64,000 nt of DNA from UBA2979 sp963694535 (lineage in GTDB: Bacteria > Chloroflexota > Dehalococcoidia > UBA2979): NCBI GenBank assembly GCA_963694535.1, contig CAVODE010000001.1, forward strand, positions 1 through 64,000, given 5' to 3'. The translations under genes were made by a program, and so were the position numbers. Position 1 is the first letter of the stretch. Every line of letters begins with the position of its first letter. Below are positions 48,001 through 55,915 of the stretch, one piece after another. Under the pieces are notes generated by a model. It was not told the origin of the DNA, ran no database searches, and saw only the letters and a program-made list of their open reading frames with translations.

Positions 48001-49618
48001 GGTATATCCATGGATTGCAGAGGTTAGAAATTCCATTCCAGGAGTACCGTTAATCAGTCCTCCACCTCATCATGATATTTATTCAATCGAAGATCTAGCT
48101 CAGCTGATTCACGATTTAAAGAATGCTAATTCGGAGGCACGAATTTCTGTGAAGCTCGTCGCTGAAGTCGGAGTGGGAACAGTAGCGGCGGGTGTAGCAA
48201 AGGCTAAATCTGACGTCGTTTTGATCAGCGGCCACGATGGCGGAACCGGCGCAAGTCCTTTGACTTCGCTGAAGCATGCAGGCGTCCCGTGGGAACTAGG
48301 TTTGGCGGAGACGCAGCAAACTCTAGTCCTCAATAAACTTCGTGACAGAATCGTTGTCGAAGTTGATGGTCAATTAAAGACTGGGCGAGATGTGATTATC
48401 GGTGCACTTCTTGGGGCAGAAGAATTTGGTTTTGCGACCGCACCCTTAGTAGTTCTTGGCTGCGTGATGATGCGCGTTTGTCACCTTGATACCTGCCCAG
48501 TTGGAATTGCTACACAAAATCCAGTGCTAAGGGAGCGTTTCGAAGGCCAAGCCGATCACGTTGAAAATTTCTTTCACTTCATAGCCGAAGAAATCAGAGA
48601 GTATATGGCTCGTCTCGGATTCCGACGATTCGACGAGATGATTGGGCGAAGCGATCTTCTGAGTATGTACGAAGCAGTCGATCATTGGAAGGCTGGCGGA
48701 TTGGATTTGAGTCCGATACTTTATCGACCAGATGTGGATTCTGATGTAGCAACACACTGCATAATAGAACAAGACCACGGACTTGAAGAAGCCTTGGATC
48801 AGAAGTTGTTGGTACTTGCAGCGAGCGCTATTGATTCGGGATCCGTTGTTGATATTGAAATGCCTATATCTAACGTTAATAGAACGGTAGGGACTATTTT
48901 GGGCAGTCAAATTAGCAGAAAATACGGTAATACAGGACTACCTGATGACACCATAAATATCAAATTTACGGGTTCAGCTGGGCAGAGTTTTGGAGCCTTT
49001 GTCCCATCTGGAGTTTCATTAAGTCTTGAGGGTGATACTAACGATTACGTAGGTAAAGGACTTTCTGGGGGCAAAATAGTTGTATATCCATTCAAAGAAT
49101 CTACGTTTATCCCTGAAGAAAATGTAATTATTGGAAATGTTGCTTTATATGGTGCGACTAGTGGAGCAGGATTTTTTCGAGGAATTGCGGGAGAAAGGTT
49201 TGCTGTTCGAAACAGCGGTGCATTAGCTGTTGTTGAGGGCACTGGCGATCATACGTGCGAGTATATGACGGGCGGTAGAGTAGTCATTATTGGTAAAACG
49301 GGCAGGAATTTTGGTGCTGGAATGAGTGGCGGTATTGCCTATGTTTATGATGCTGATGGAGATTTCCATTCTCGCTGCAATATGGAAATGATCCTGCTCG
49401 AGCGTCTAGATGAAGCCGAAGATCTTGATCTGGTGAAGGGTATGTTAGAGCGTCACCAGGAATACACCGACAGTACAGTGGCTGGAAATATTTTGAAAAA
49501 CTGGCCAGATGCGGCAGCATCTTTTGTGAAGGTAATGCCCACTGAATATCGTCGAGTTTTGAATGAACAGGCAGAAGCAAGAAATGCGTCAGAAGAGTTG
49601 GCGGTATCCAATGGCTAA
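45068..49618 (+). CDS. gltB: Glutamate synthase large subunit
   Basis: Ammonia-assimilating GOGAT, 1516 residues, full length. A 21-residue propeptide precedes the Ntn nucleophile Cys22 in [15 protein letters not shown]. Domains: class II glutaminase (22 to about 420), linker, central domain, FMN-binding synthase barrel (about 830-1200, [22 protein letters not shown] in part) with [3Fe-4S] cysteines C1132, C1138, C1143 ([12 protein letters not shown]), and the C-terminal GXGXG beta-helix ([19 protein letters not shown]). It works with GltD to make glutamate from 2-oxoglutarate and glutamine. It overlaps gltD by 8 bp. Confidence 0.95.
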   Translation: [1516 protein letters not shown]

Positions 49619-51056
49619 GCCAACTGGATTTTTGGAATTTCATCGCGAATTGCCTATTAGACGCCCGGTGAACCAGCGTGTGGGTGATTGGCTCGAAGTT
49701 TACGAGAAATTTCCTGAGGAAAACTTGCGGGATCAAGCTGCGCGTTGCATGGATTGCGGAATTCCATTCTGTCATCAAGGTTGTCCATTAGGGAACATGA
49801 TTCCCGATTGGAATGACCAAATATACCGAGGAAAGTGGGAGGATGCGATTGATCGACTCCACGCAACTAATAATTTCCCTGAATTTACTGGGCGACTTTG
49901 TCCAGCACCCTGTGAGTCATCATGTGTTTTGGGAATTAATCAGGATCCCGTGACCATCAAACAGGTGGAAGTTGAGATTATTGAGCGTGCATTTTCTGAA
50001 GGTTGGGTTGTTCCAATACCTTCGGAAACTAAAACTGGCAAAAAGATTGCAGTTGTCGGATCTGGTCCTGCAGGACTTGCTGCCGCTCAACAACTTGCGA
50101 GAGCCGGTCATGAGGTGACTGTTTTTGAGCGAGCTGATCGCATAGGCGGTCTGCTCAGATATGGCATTCCAGACTTCAAGATGCAAAAGGAATTCATTGA
50201 TAGGCGTCTTCATCAAATGGAGGCGGAGGGTGTCATTTTTAAACCTTCTACAAATGTTGGCGTGGATATAAATGGAGACACGCTGAAGGAACAATTTGAT
50301 GCTGTATGTTTGGCCGGAGGATCTACTATTGCTCGGGATTTACCCGTTGAAGGGCGTGAACTTGAGGGTGTATACCCAGCAATGACCTATCTTCCCCAGC
50401 AGAATAAAAAGAATGCTGGTGATGATTTATCAGACATTAACTACATTTCTGCTGAAAATAAAAGAGTAGTCATTCTGGGTGGCGGTGATACTGGAGCTGA
50501 TTGTCTTGGCACGGCAATTCGCCAAGGCGCGAGTGAAGTACTTCAGTATGAGTTATTACCCCGCCCGCCGGAGTTACGTGCTGACGGCCAACCTTGGCCG
50601 ACACATCCTAATATTTATAGGGTGTCTTCGGCCCATGAAGAGGGTGGCGTTCGTGACTACAGCATCATGACGAAAAGCTTATCTGGTGAGAATGGAATAT
50701 TAAAGAAACTCCATGCAGTTCGAGTGGAAATGGTTCCAGGAGATGATGGGCGTATAGTCATGCAGGAAGTTCCGTCATCTGAATTTGAGGTTGATGTCGA
50801 CCTTTTGTTACTGGCCATGGGATTTGTTGGACCTGAACAGGATGGATTACTTACGCAGTTGGGTGTTGAGATAACAGATCGAGGCAATGTGGCGGCCGGG
50901 GCAAACAAGATGACTAGCGTGGACGGGGTATTCGTTGCTGGTGACATGACTCGCGGTCAGTCACTGATCGTCTGGGCAATTGCCGAAGGCAGAACAGCAG
51001 CAAAGCATGTGGATGAATATCTCATGGGGTCTAGTGCTTTGCCGGCACCACTCTAG
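49611..51056 (+). CDS. gltD: Glutamate synthase small subunit
   Basis: NADPH-oxidising subunit of GOGAT, 481 residues. An N-terminal Fe-S region (ARCMDCGIPFCHQGCPLGNMI; CPAPCESSCV) is followed by a FAD Rossmann motif GSGPAGLAAAQQLARAGHEV and a second NADPH Rossmann motif GGGDTGADCLGTAIRQG, ending in GVFVAGDMTRGQSLIVWAIAEGR. The ATG at 49611 sits inside the end of gltB (ATGGCTAA), a translational-coupling overlap; an upstream in-frame ATG at 49563 would extend into gltB. Its 3' end overlaps the convergent methyltransferase by 4 bp. Confidence 0.95.
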   Translation: MAKPTGFLEFHRELPIRRPVNQRVGDWLEVYEKFPEENLRDQAARCMDCGIPFCHQGCPLGNMIPDWNDQIYRGKWEDAIDRLHATNNFPEFTGRLCPAPCESSCVLGINQDPVTIKQVEVEIIERAFSEGWVVPIPSETKTGKKIAVVGSGPAGLAAAQQLARAGHEVTVFERADRIGGLLRYGIPDFKMQKEFIDRRLHQMEAEGVIFKPSTNVGVDINGDTLKEQFDAVCLAGGSTIARDLPVEGRELEGVYPAMTYLPQQNKKNAGDDLSDINYISAENKRVVILGGGDTGADCLGTAIRQGASEVLQYELLPRPPELRADGQPWPTHPNIYRVSSAHEEGGVRDYSIMTKSLSGENGILKKLHAVRVEMVPGDDGRIVMQEVPSSEFEVDVDLLLLAMGFVGPEQDGLLTQLGVEITDRGNVAAGANKMTSVDGVFVAGDMTRGQSLIVWAIAEGRTAAKHVDEYLMGSSALPAPL

Positions 51057-52114
51057 TCGGCAGAATAAGATTTGTGGGCGGTTATTATTCCTTCGCCGAT
51101 TACATTGAGCTTTCCTAGCTTCTTCGAGGCTATTTCAAAGAGTTTTTTAGAGCCTTTGTGTAGTTCTGGGTAATCTTTTGCTGTAACCACCGGAATTTTT
51201 GTATTTTTGATATTGGTGAACCCGATGTCACTTAATAAACTGACTAAATTTTCAGTGTTATATCGTTTTACTTCATAGGTAAATAGATCCTTTTTTATCT
51301 TTTTGAGATGGTTGAGTATGTTTTCTGTAAATACCGCTTCGCTGCCCAGTTCATCGAGTAATGCTTCACCGTACCGCGAGGGCAATCTAGCCGACTCTGT
51401 TAAGAGCTTCTGATGAATCTCAGATGCGGTACTAGACGAATCCAACACTAAGACCGTTCGAATTTCACGATCAGGATTTTGTTGTCTTACCGTGTGAACT
51501 AGGAGTGGAACGAGCTGCTGATTGTCTGCTATACCTTGGATCAGAGAAATGGTTTCAATGCGTGGAGTGGGAAGATTCCACACTTGGTGAATGAACTTCA
51601 GGAAACCACCAGTTTTCAGTACCCGAAATATTTCCCGAGCAGCTTGTCCGACATTCATTGCTTCCTCTAGAGCGAATGACGCTACAACACCGTCGATTGT
51701 GTTTGGCTGGAGAGGAATTGTTTTTATGTCAGCTGCGAGAAAATCTACGTTGGTCAATCCTGAGGTGGAAAGATTTGTTCGTGAGCGAGCGAGCCTCTGT
51801 TCGGATGCTTCTAGTGCTAGTACATAGGATTTTGGACGGATATGGGCTAGAGGAAGTGATGGCCAACCGTCACCGGTGCCTAGATCAATGATCGTTGATT
51901 TTTCACTCAGTGTGATGTTGGCTGCCAGTGACTCGATTAAGCTTGCCTGTAGTAAATGCTCGGTGCGTTTGTAGTCATAGGGCAGGTCTACGAACGGAAT
52001 ATTTCCACTTCGCCACTTTGGAATTAAGGAATAATATTCGGTGGGAATTGAGTTTCTAGGTTCTAGGGAGTTTAGCCAATCACTTAGAGAGGTTTTGATA
52101 AAAATTCCTAACAT
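51053..52114 (-). CDS. Class I SAM-dependent methyltransferase
   Basis: 353 residues. SAM motif I is STIIDLGTGDGWPSLPLAH, followed by VLALEASEQRLARSR (motif II) and VDFLAADIKTIPLQPNTIDGVVASF (motif III/post-III), the UbiE/Methyltransf_11 pattern. The N-terminus (1-75) and the C-terminal ~150 residues are not recognised and may shape the substrate site; substrate unknown. It converges on gltD with overlapping stops and starts 51 bp from the divergent CocE-type gene. Confidence 0.75.
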   Translation of the reverse strand: MLGIFIKTSLSDWLNSLEPRNSIPTEYYSLIPKWRSGNIPFVDLPYDYKRTEHLLQASLIESLAANITLSEKSTIIDLGTGDGWPSLPLAHIRPKSYVLALEASEQRLARSRTNLSTSGLTNVDFLAADIKTIPLQPNTIDGVVASFALEEAMNVGQAAREIFRVLKTGGFLKFIHQVWNLPTPRIETISLIQGIADNQQLVPLLVHTVRQQNPDREIRTVLVLDSSSTASEIHQKLLTESARLPSRYGEALLDELGSEAVFTENILNHLKKIKKDLFTYEVKRYNTENLVSLLSDIGFTNIKNTKIPVVTAKDYPELHKGSKKLFEIASKKLGKLNVIGEGIITAHKSYSAD

Positions 52115-52165
52115 ATTGAGTTACTGCTATAGCGCTTAGTTCGAAGATAGCTATTACGAGCTATT

Positions 52166-54064
52166 ATGTGCCTTATGTCTATTTTTAATATTACTTCAAC
52201 CACTCATTTAACTCGTGACGGTATCAAGCTTGCGACTGATATTTATCGCCCAGCTAATGATGAGGGAACTCCTCTACCCGGTAAGTTTCCTATTGTATTG
52301 CTTCGCACTCCTTACGATAGAAAAAACGTACGATATCGAGCAGCCGGGGCCTATTGGGCGTTAAATGGCTATGTTTTTGCGATTCAAGATTGCCGCGGGC
52401 GATTTGATTCGGAAGGAGAGTTTGTCCTGTTAGCGAATGAAGGGCCTGATGGACACGATGCTATTGATTGGCTTGCAGATCAATCTTATTCGAATGGAAA
52501 AATCGGCACCTACGGAACTTCTTACTCAGCTTGGGTTCAGAACGCGGCGGCTTTGGAACGACCTGAGGCTCTTTCAGCAATGTGGGTTACGCAGGGCGCA
52601 TCGAATGGAGCCACTAGCTCACTCAGGCACAATGGTGTGATGGAACTACGCTGGCTTACCTGGGCCGTGACCCATGGGGCTGTTTCTCCTGAGGCTCTTC
52701 GTGACTCCGCATTACAGGATGAGTTATACCAAAATGGTATAAATATGTACGATTGGTTGAAAAAACTACCATGGGGAATTGGATCAGATGAGACGCCACT
52801 GTCAGGACTTCCTACGTATGATGAGTGGGCGAAAGATTTATATACTCATGGCGATTACGACTTTGATGCAGGTGGTTATTGGGCTCAAAAAGGTTTGAAT
52901 TTTGAACCTTATTATGACATCTCCCTCGATATACCAACAATGTATTGCGGTGGATGGTACGACTCGTACACTCGAGCAACGATAGAGAATTTTGTCGCTT
53001 TATCTCAAATAAAACAGCATCAATATCTCCTAATGGGGCCGTGGACGCATGGTGATGGGAATATTGACTCTCAAATTGCAGGATCTGTGGATTTGGGCGA
53101 TCTAGCTAGACCAGCGGTAGGGCTTGGCAACTCCTACCTTGAAGAGGTCAAGAATTGGTTTGATTATTGGCTGCCTGATGAATCAAGTAAGTCAATTGAT
53201 GATTTGGCGAGGGTTCGATACTTTGTCATGGGTTCCGGGTCGGGGCAGAAAACTAATACAGGACGAATATTACATGGTGGTGCATGGAAGATAAGTGAAA
53301 CTTGGCCACCAGTTGAGGCGGCAACTCAGAATCTCTATCTGCACCCAGATCAGTTACTAGATAGTTTGAGCCCCGATATCGAAGAGAGCTGGTCTAAGCT
53401 GCGTTACGATCCTTCCAACCCACTACCAACAATTTCCGCCAATACGTCTTCGCTTAATGAAATAATGGCTCCTCCTTTGAGAACTCCAGTGGCTAGTCCT
53501 ATCACGCTCATGCGAATACAAGTTATTCAAGGTGGATCCGATCAAGTCACGGATTCTCAGACGTTAGGCGCGACCGAACCTTATGGACCGCTTGAGAATC
53601 GCGAAGATGTACTGATGTTTGAGACGACTCCACTCGATAATGACATAGAGATAACAGGTCCTATCGAGGCTCGATTTTTTATCGAATCAGATGCGTTGGA
53701 CACTGATTTATTCGTAATGATTCAAGACGAGTACCCACAGTCCATCGATTGGCCGGACGGCTACAAGCTGAACATTTCAGATGGAATTTTCCGTGTACGT
53801 TACCGTGAAGGGCTAGCAAACCCGCGGTTACTGGACGAATCCGGACCTGTTGAAGTTCAATTCTCTCTCTACCCCACAAGTAATGTCGTCAAACGAGGTC
53901 ATAAACTACGGGTGCTAGTGTCCAGCTCATCATTTCCCAGATTTGACCCCAATCCAAATACTGGAGAGGAAATTGGCAGGCATACTCGAACTCAAATTGC
54001 TAACAATACAATTCACCACTCGGCGAACTATCCTTCGCACGTGGTGCTATCTGTTGTTGAATAA
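52166..54064 (+). CDS. CocE/NonD family alpha/beta hydrolase (X-Pro dipeptidyl-peptidase S15-like)
   Basis: 632 residues with the family layout: an S15 hydrolase domain (about 15-340) and a C-terminal jelly-roll domain (ITGPIEARFFIESDALDTDLFV to the end). The nucleophile is Ser119 in GTYGTSYSAW; the family's usual GxSYxG has TSYSA here. Catalytic Asp and His are probably in the MYCGGWYDSYTR and LLMGPWTHGDG segments. It hydrolyses esters or amides such as acyl or beta-lactam-like compounds; substrate unknown. No signal peptide. Either of two ATGs (52166 or 52175) may be used; neither has a good Shine-Dalgarno. Confidence 0.85.
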   Translation: MCLMSIFNITSTTHLTRDGIKLATDIYRPANDEGTPLPGKFPIVLLRTPYDRKNVRYRAAGAYWALNGYVFAIQDCRGRFDSEGEFVLLANEGPDGHDAIDWLADQSYSNGKIGTYGTSYSAWVQNAAALERPEALSAMWVTQGASNGATSSLRHNGVMELRWLTWAVTHGAVSPEALRDSALQDELYQNGINMYDWLKKLPWGIGSDETPLSGLPTYDEWAKDLYTHGDYDFDAGGYWAQKGLNFEPYYDISLDIPTMYCGGWYDSYTRATIENFVALSQIKQHQYLLMGPWTHGDGNIDSQIAGSVDLGDLARPAVGLGNSYLEEVKNWFDYWLPDESSKSIDDLARVRYFVMGSGSGQKTNTGRILHGGAWKISETWPPVEAATQNLYLHPDQLLDSLSPDIEESWSKLRYDPSNPLPTISANTSSLNEIMAPPLRTPVASPITLMRIQVIQGGSDQVTDSQTLGATEPYGPLENREDVLMFETTPLDNDIEITGPIEARFFIESDALDTDLFVMIQDEYPQSIDWPDGYKLNISDGIFRVRYREGLANPRLLDESGPVEVQFSLYPTSNVVKRGHKLRVLVSSSSFPRFDPNPNTGEEIGRHTRTQIANNTIHHSANYPSHVVLSVVE

Positions 54065-54092
54065 CTCGGCAAGAGACCTGCCACGCTATCTA

Positions 54093-54395
54093 TTATCTTT
54101 CTACGTCAGTTATTTGTGTAACTCTGCTGATTTCGGGTCTTCCACCAGAGATTCCCTTTAAAGTTTGCCCAAATGCCTTCATATGGTCTGTTTGACCATG
54201 AGCTTTGAGCGCTTCATCGTTGGCGTACACCTCATGCAGGAGAAATGTTCCTGGCGAGCCATCGACTTCATGAAGCGCGTACTTCATTACGTCGGGTTCA
54301 TTTTCGCTCACTGCTGCAACCATTGTTTCGATTGCGGAACGAAATTCATCCTCTTTTCCTTCAGCCGCCTGTAATTTAGCGAAAATTGTAATCAT
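54093..54395 (-). CDS. Antibiotic biosynthesis monooxygenase (ABM) domain protein
   Basis: 100-residue ferredoxin-like dimeric alpha+beta barrel protein: MITIFAKLQAAEGKEDEFRSAI, then a helix, EPDVMKYALHEVDGSPGTFLLHEVYANDEALKAH, then a helix. The pattern (short N-terminal strand, KxxEF helix, FLLHEVYxxxEALxAH) matches the ABM family (e.g. YgiN), which acts on quinones or small aromatics or detoxifies. Convergent with the CocE gene (28 bp between stops) and followed upstream by the nucleosidase gene. Confidence 0.75.
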   Translation of the reverse strand: MITIFAKLQAAEGKEDEFRSAIETMVAAVSENEPDVMKYALHEVDGSPGTFLLHEVYANDEALKAHGQTDHMKAFGQTLKGISGGRPEISRVTQITDVER

Positions 54396-54462
54396 GGATA
54401 TCTCCTCATTTCTGTATTTAGGTCAGATAGCAGTGTACTGGGAATAGGCTTACTGATGTAGG

Positions 54463-55023
54463 TTAGATGAGTTCTCTAATTTCGTTTATGACGAGTGGCA
54501 TATCGTTTTCCAAGAACTTCAGCCAGGCGTCGTGGCTTTGATTCCCTCCCTGGTCAGAAACAACCTTATACGCTCTGAATGGAACATCGTATTTTTTACA
54601 GGCCGTTGCTATAGCGAACGCTTCCATTTCGATGCAGTCGACGGTGCTTGGAATCTCTGTTTCGAACTTGTCTTGGCTGCCGCACAAAACTGGAGTTGCT
54701 ACAAGATCCCCGAATTCAATAATAGGCGCTTTGTTTGAAAATGGCGTGGTGCCAAGCTCCAAACCAGCCGCAGTAGCATCCATATCCATTTGTTTGAATT
54801 GTGTGCATGTAAGAACTGTTCCATGAGGGTGCACAGAAGATCCGCATGTGCCAATGTTGATAATTTCTAGATCAGAGTGAAATTCGAGGATTACTTCGGT
54901 CGCTGTGATTGCCGCGTTTATTTTCCCCACGCCCGTGTAGCGTAGATGAATCTCTGGAGGAAGATCTTTCTTTGATACTTCTTTTTCGAGCGCTACGAGT
55001 ACGACTAAATTATTCTTATGCAT
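54463..55023 (-). CDS. Purine nucleoside phosphorylase / MTA-SAH nucleosidase superfamily protein
   Basis: 186 residues, shorter than the usual ~230 of MTA/SAH nucleosidase, from a shorter N-terminal part. Motifs: YTGVGKINAAITATEVI (phosphate/ribose loop), EIINIGTCGSSVHPHGTVL, CIEMEAFAIATACKKY (the E-M-E ribose-binding motif) and AYKVVSDQGG (catalytic Asp). It cleaves the glycosidic bond of a nucleoside such as methylthioadenosine; the exact base is uncertain. Overlaps the downstream-strand neighbour (55016) by 8 bp, so they are translated together. Confidence 0.78.
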   Translation of the reverse strand: MHKNNLVVLVALEKEVSKKDLPPEIHLRYTGVGKINAAITATEVILEFHSDLEIINIGTCGSSVHPHGTVLTCTQFKQMDMDATAAGLELGTTPFSNKAPIIEFGDLVATPVLCGSQDKFETEIPSTVDCIEMEAFAIATACKKYDVPFRAYKVVSDQGGNQSHDAWLKFLENDMPLVINEIRELI

Positions 55024-55906
55024 CCAATTCTTTTCTTTCTAGCTGAAGTATTCGGATAAGCTCGAGCGCCAGTTCTTCTCTAGCAGGGGGGCTAGTTGAA
55101 TCTTTGAATACTGCGAGATTACGATAAATATCAGCCGCTGCTCGGTGAAATCCGTCAGGCAGATGTGCTTGCTCAAATGTGTCTGCTATTTCTTCCATTT
55201 CCCCAGAAAAGCGCCAGGCCTTTGATACAGAACTACTAAGTGAGTCCACTTTTTGGCGGAGTGCAGGCTGTGATTTATCCCACTCTTCAAATAACTGAGT
55301 TAATACCCCATGTTGTTGTGCCAATGTTATAAGTCCGATGAGCAGTGCATTTGTTCCTTTTGTCCATCCGGCATATGCCATCTTCAACGTTGAAGCGGAC
55401 ATCAGATTATTACCTGAAAGAGGTATTACCTCTAGCGGGCCACCGTTCAGTTTCCCTGCAGCAAAAATTGCCTCATCACCGGATAAATAGAGTCGCGTGG
55501 ACCCAGATGTTTCAGCTGGTGGACCAATTATTCCTCCGTCAATATAAGTGGCACCGGAGGACTTGATCTCATCGGCCACTTGCTGTGCTGTGTTTGGAGA
55601 TATTGCGTTTGCGTCGATATAAATTCCCCTGAAACCGAGAGATGAAACATCGAAAGCTACATCTTTAGCAGCATGCGGCGGTACCACTGAGATGATAAGT
55701 TTGCTTCTATTTACAAGCCCATTAAGCCAGCCAGTGTCTTCGAAGCTGTCTAAGCTTTTGGCGCGGTTTTTAGATTCTATGCTTCGATCATCAGAGGCCC
55801 AAAGAACCTCATTACCAGCTTGTATGAATGAAGCCGCGACAGATATACCCATCATTCCAGGGTGAAGTATCCCCACCGTATATTTATTCGATTCAACATC
55901 AAACAT
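55016..55906 (-). CDS. NAD(P)-binding dehydrogenase, 6-phosphogluconate-dehydrogenase-like with DUF1932-type C-terminus
   Basis: 296 residues. The N-terminal Rossmann domain reads YTVGILHPGMMGISVAASFIQAGNEV with a beta2 loop WASDDRS. The next motif is LIISVVPPHAAKDVAFDVSSLGFRGIYIDANAISP, and the conserved catalytic segment is YIDGGIIGPPAETSG. The C-terminal all-helical domain (about 185-290) resembles DUF1932. It is a 3-hydroxyisobutyrate-dehydrogenase-like enzyme of unknown substrate. It precedes the nucleosidase on the same strand (8-bp overlap) and follows GGT by 9 bp, a likely three-gene operon. Confidence 0.8.
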   Translation of the reverse strand: MFDVESNKYTVGILHPGMMGISVAASFIQAGNEVLWASDDRSIESKNRAKSLDSFEDTGWLNGLVNRSKLIISVVPPHAAKDVAFDVSSLGFRGIYIDANAISPNTAQQVADEIKSSGATYIDGGIIGPPAETSGSTRLYLSGDEAIFAAGKLNGGPLEVIPLSGNNLMSASTLKMAYAGWTKGTNALLIGLITLAQQHGVLTQLFEEWDKSQPALRQKVDSLSSSVSKAWRFSGEMEEIADTFEQAHLPDGFHRAAADIYRNLAVFKDSTSPPAREELALELIRILQLERKELDA

Positions 55907-55915
55907 GACAAACTC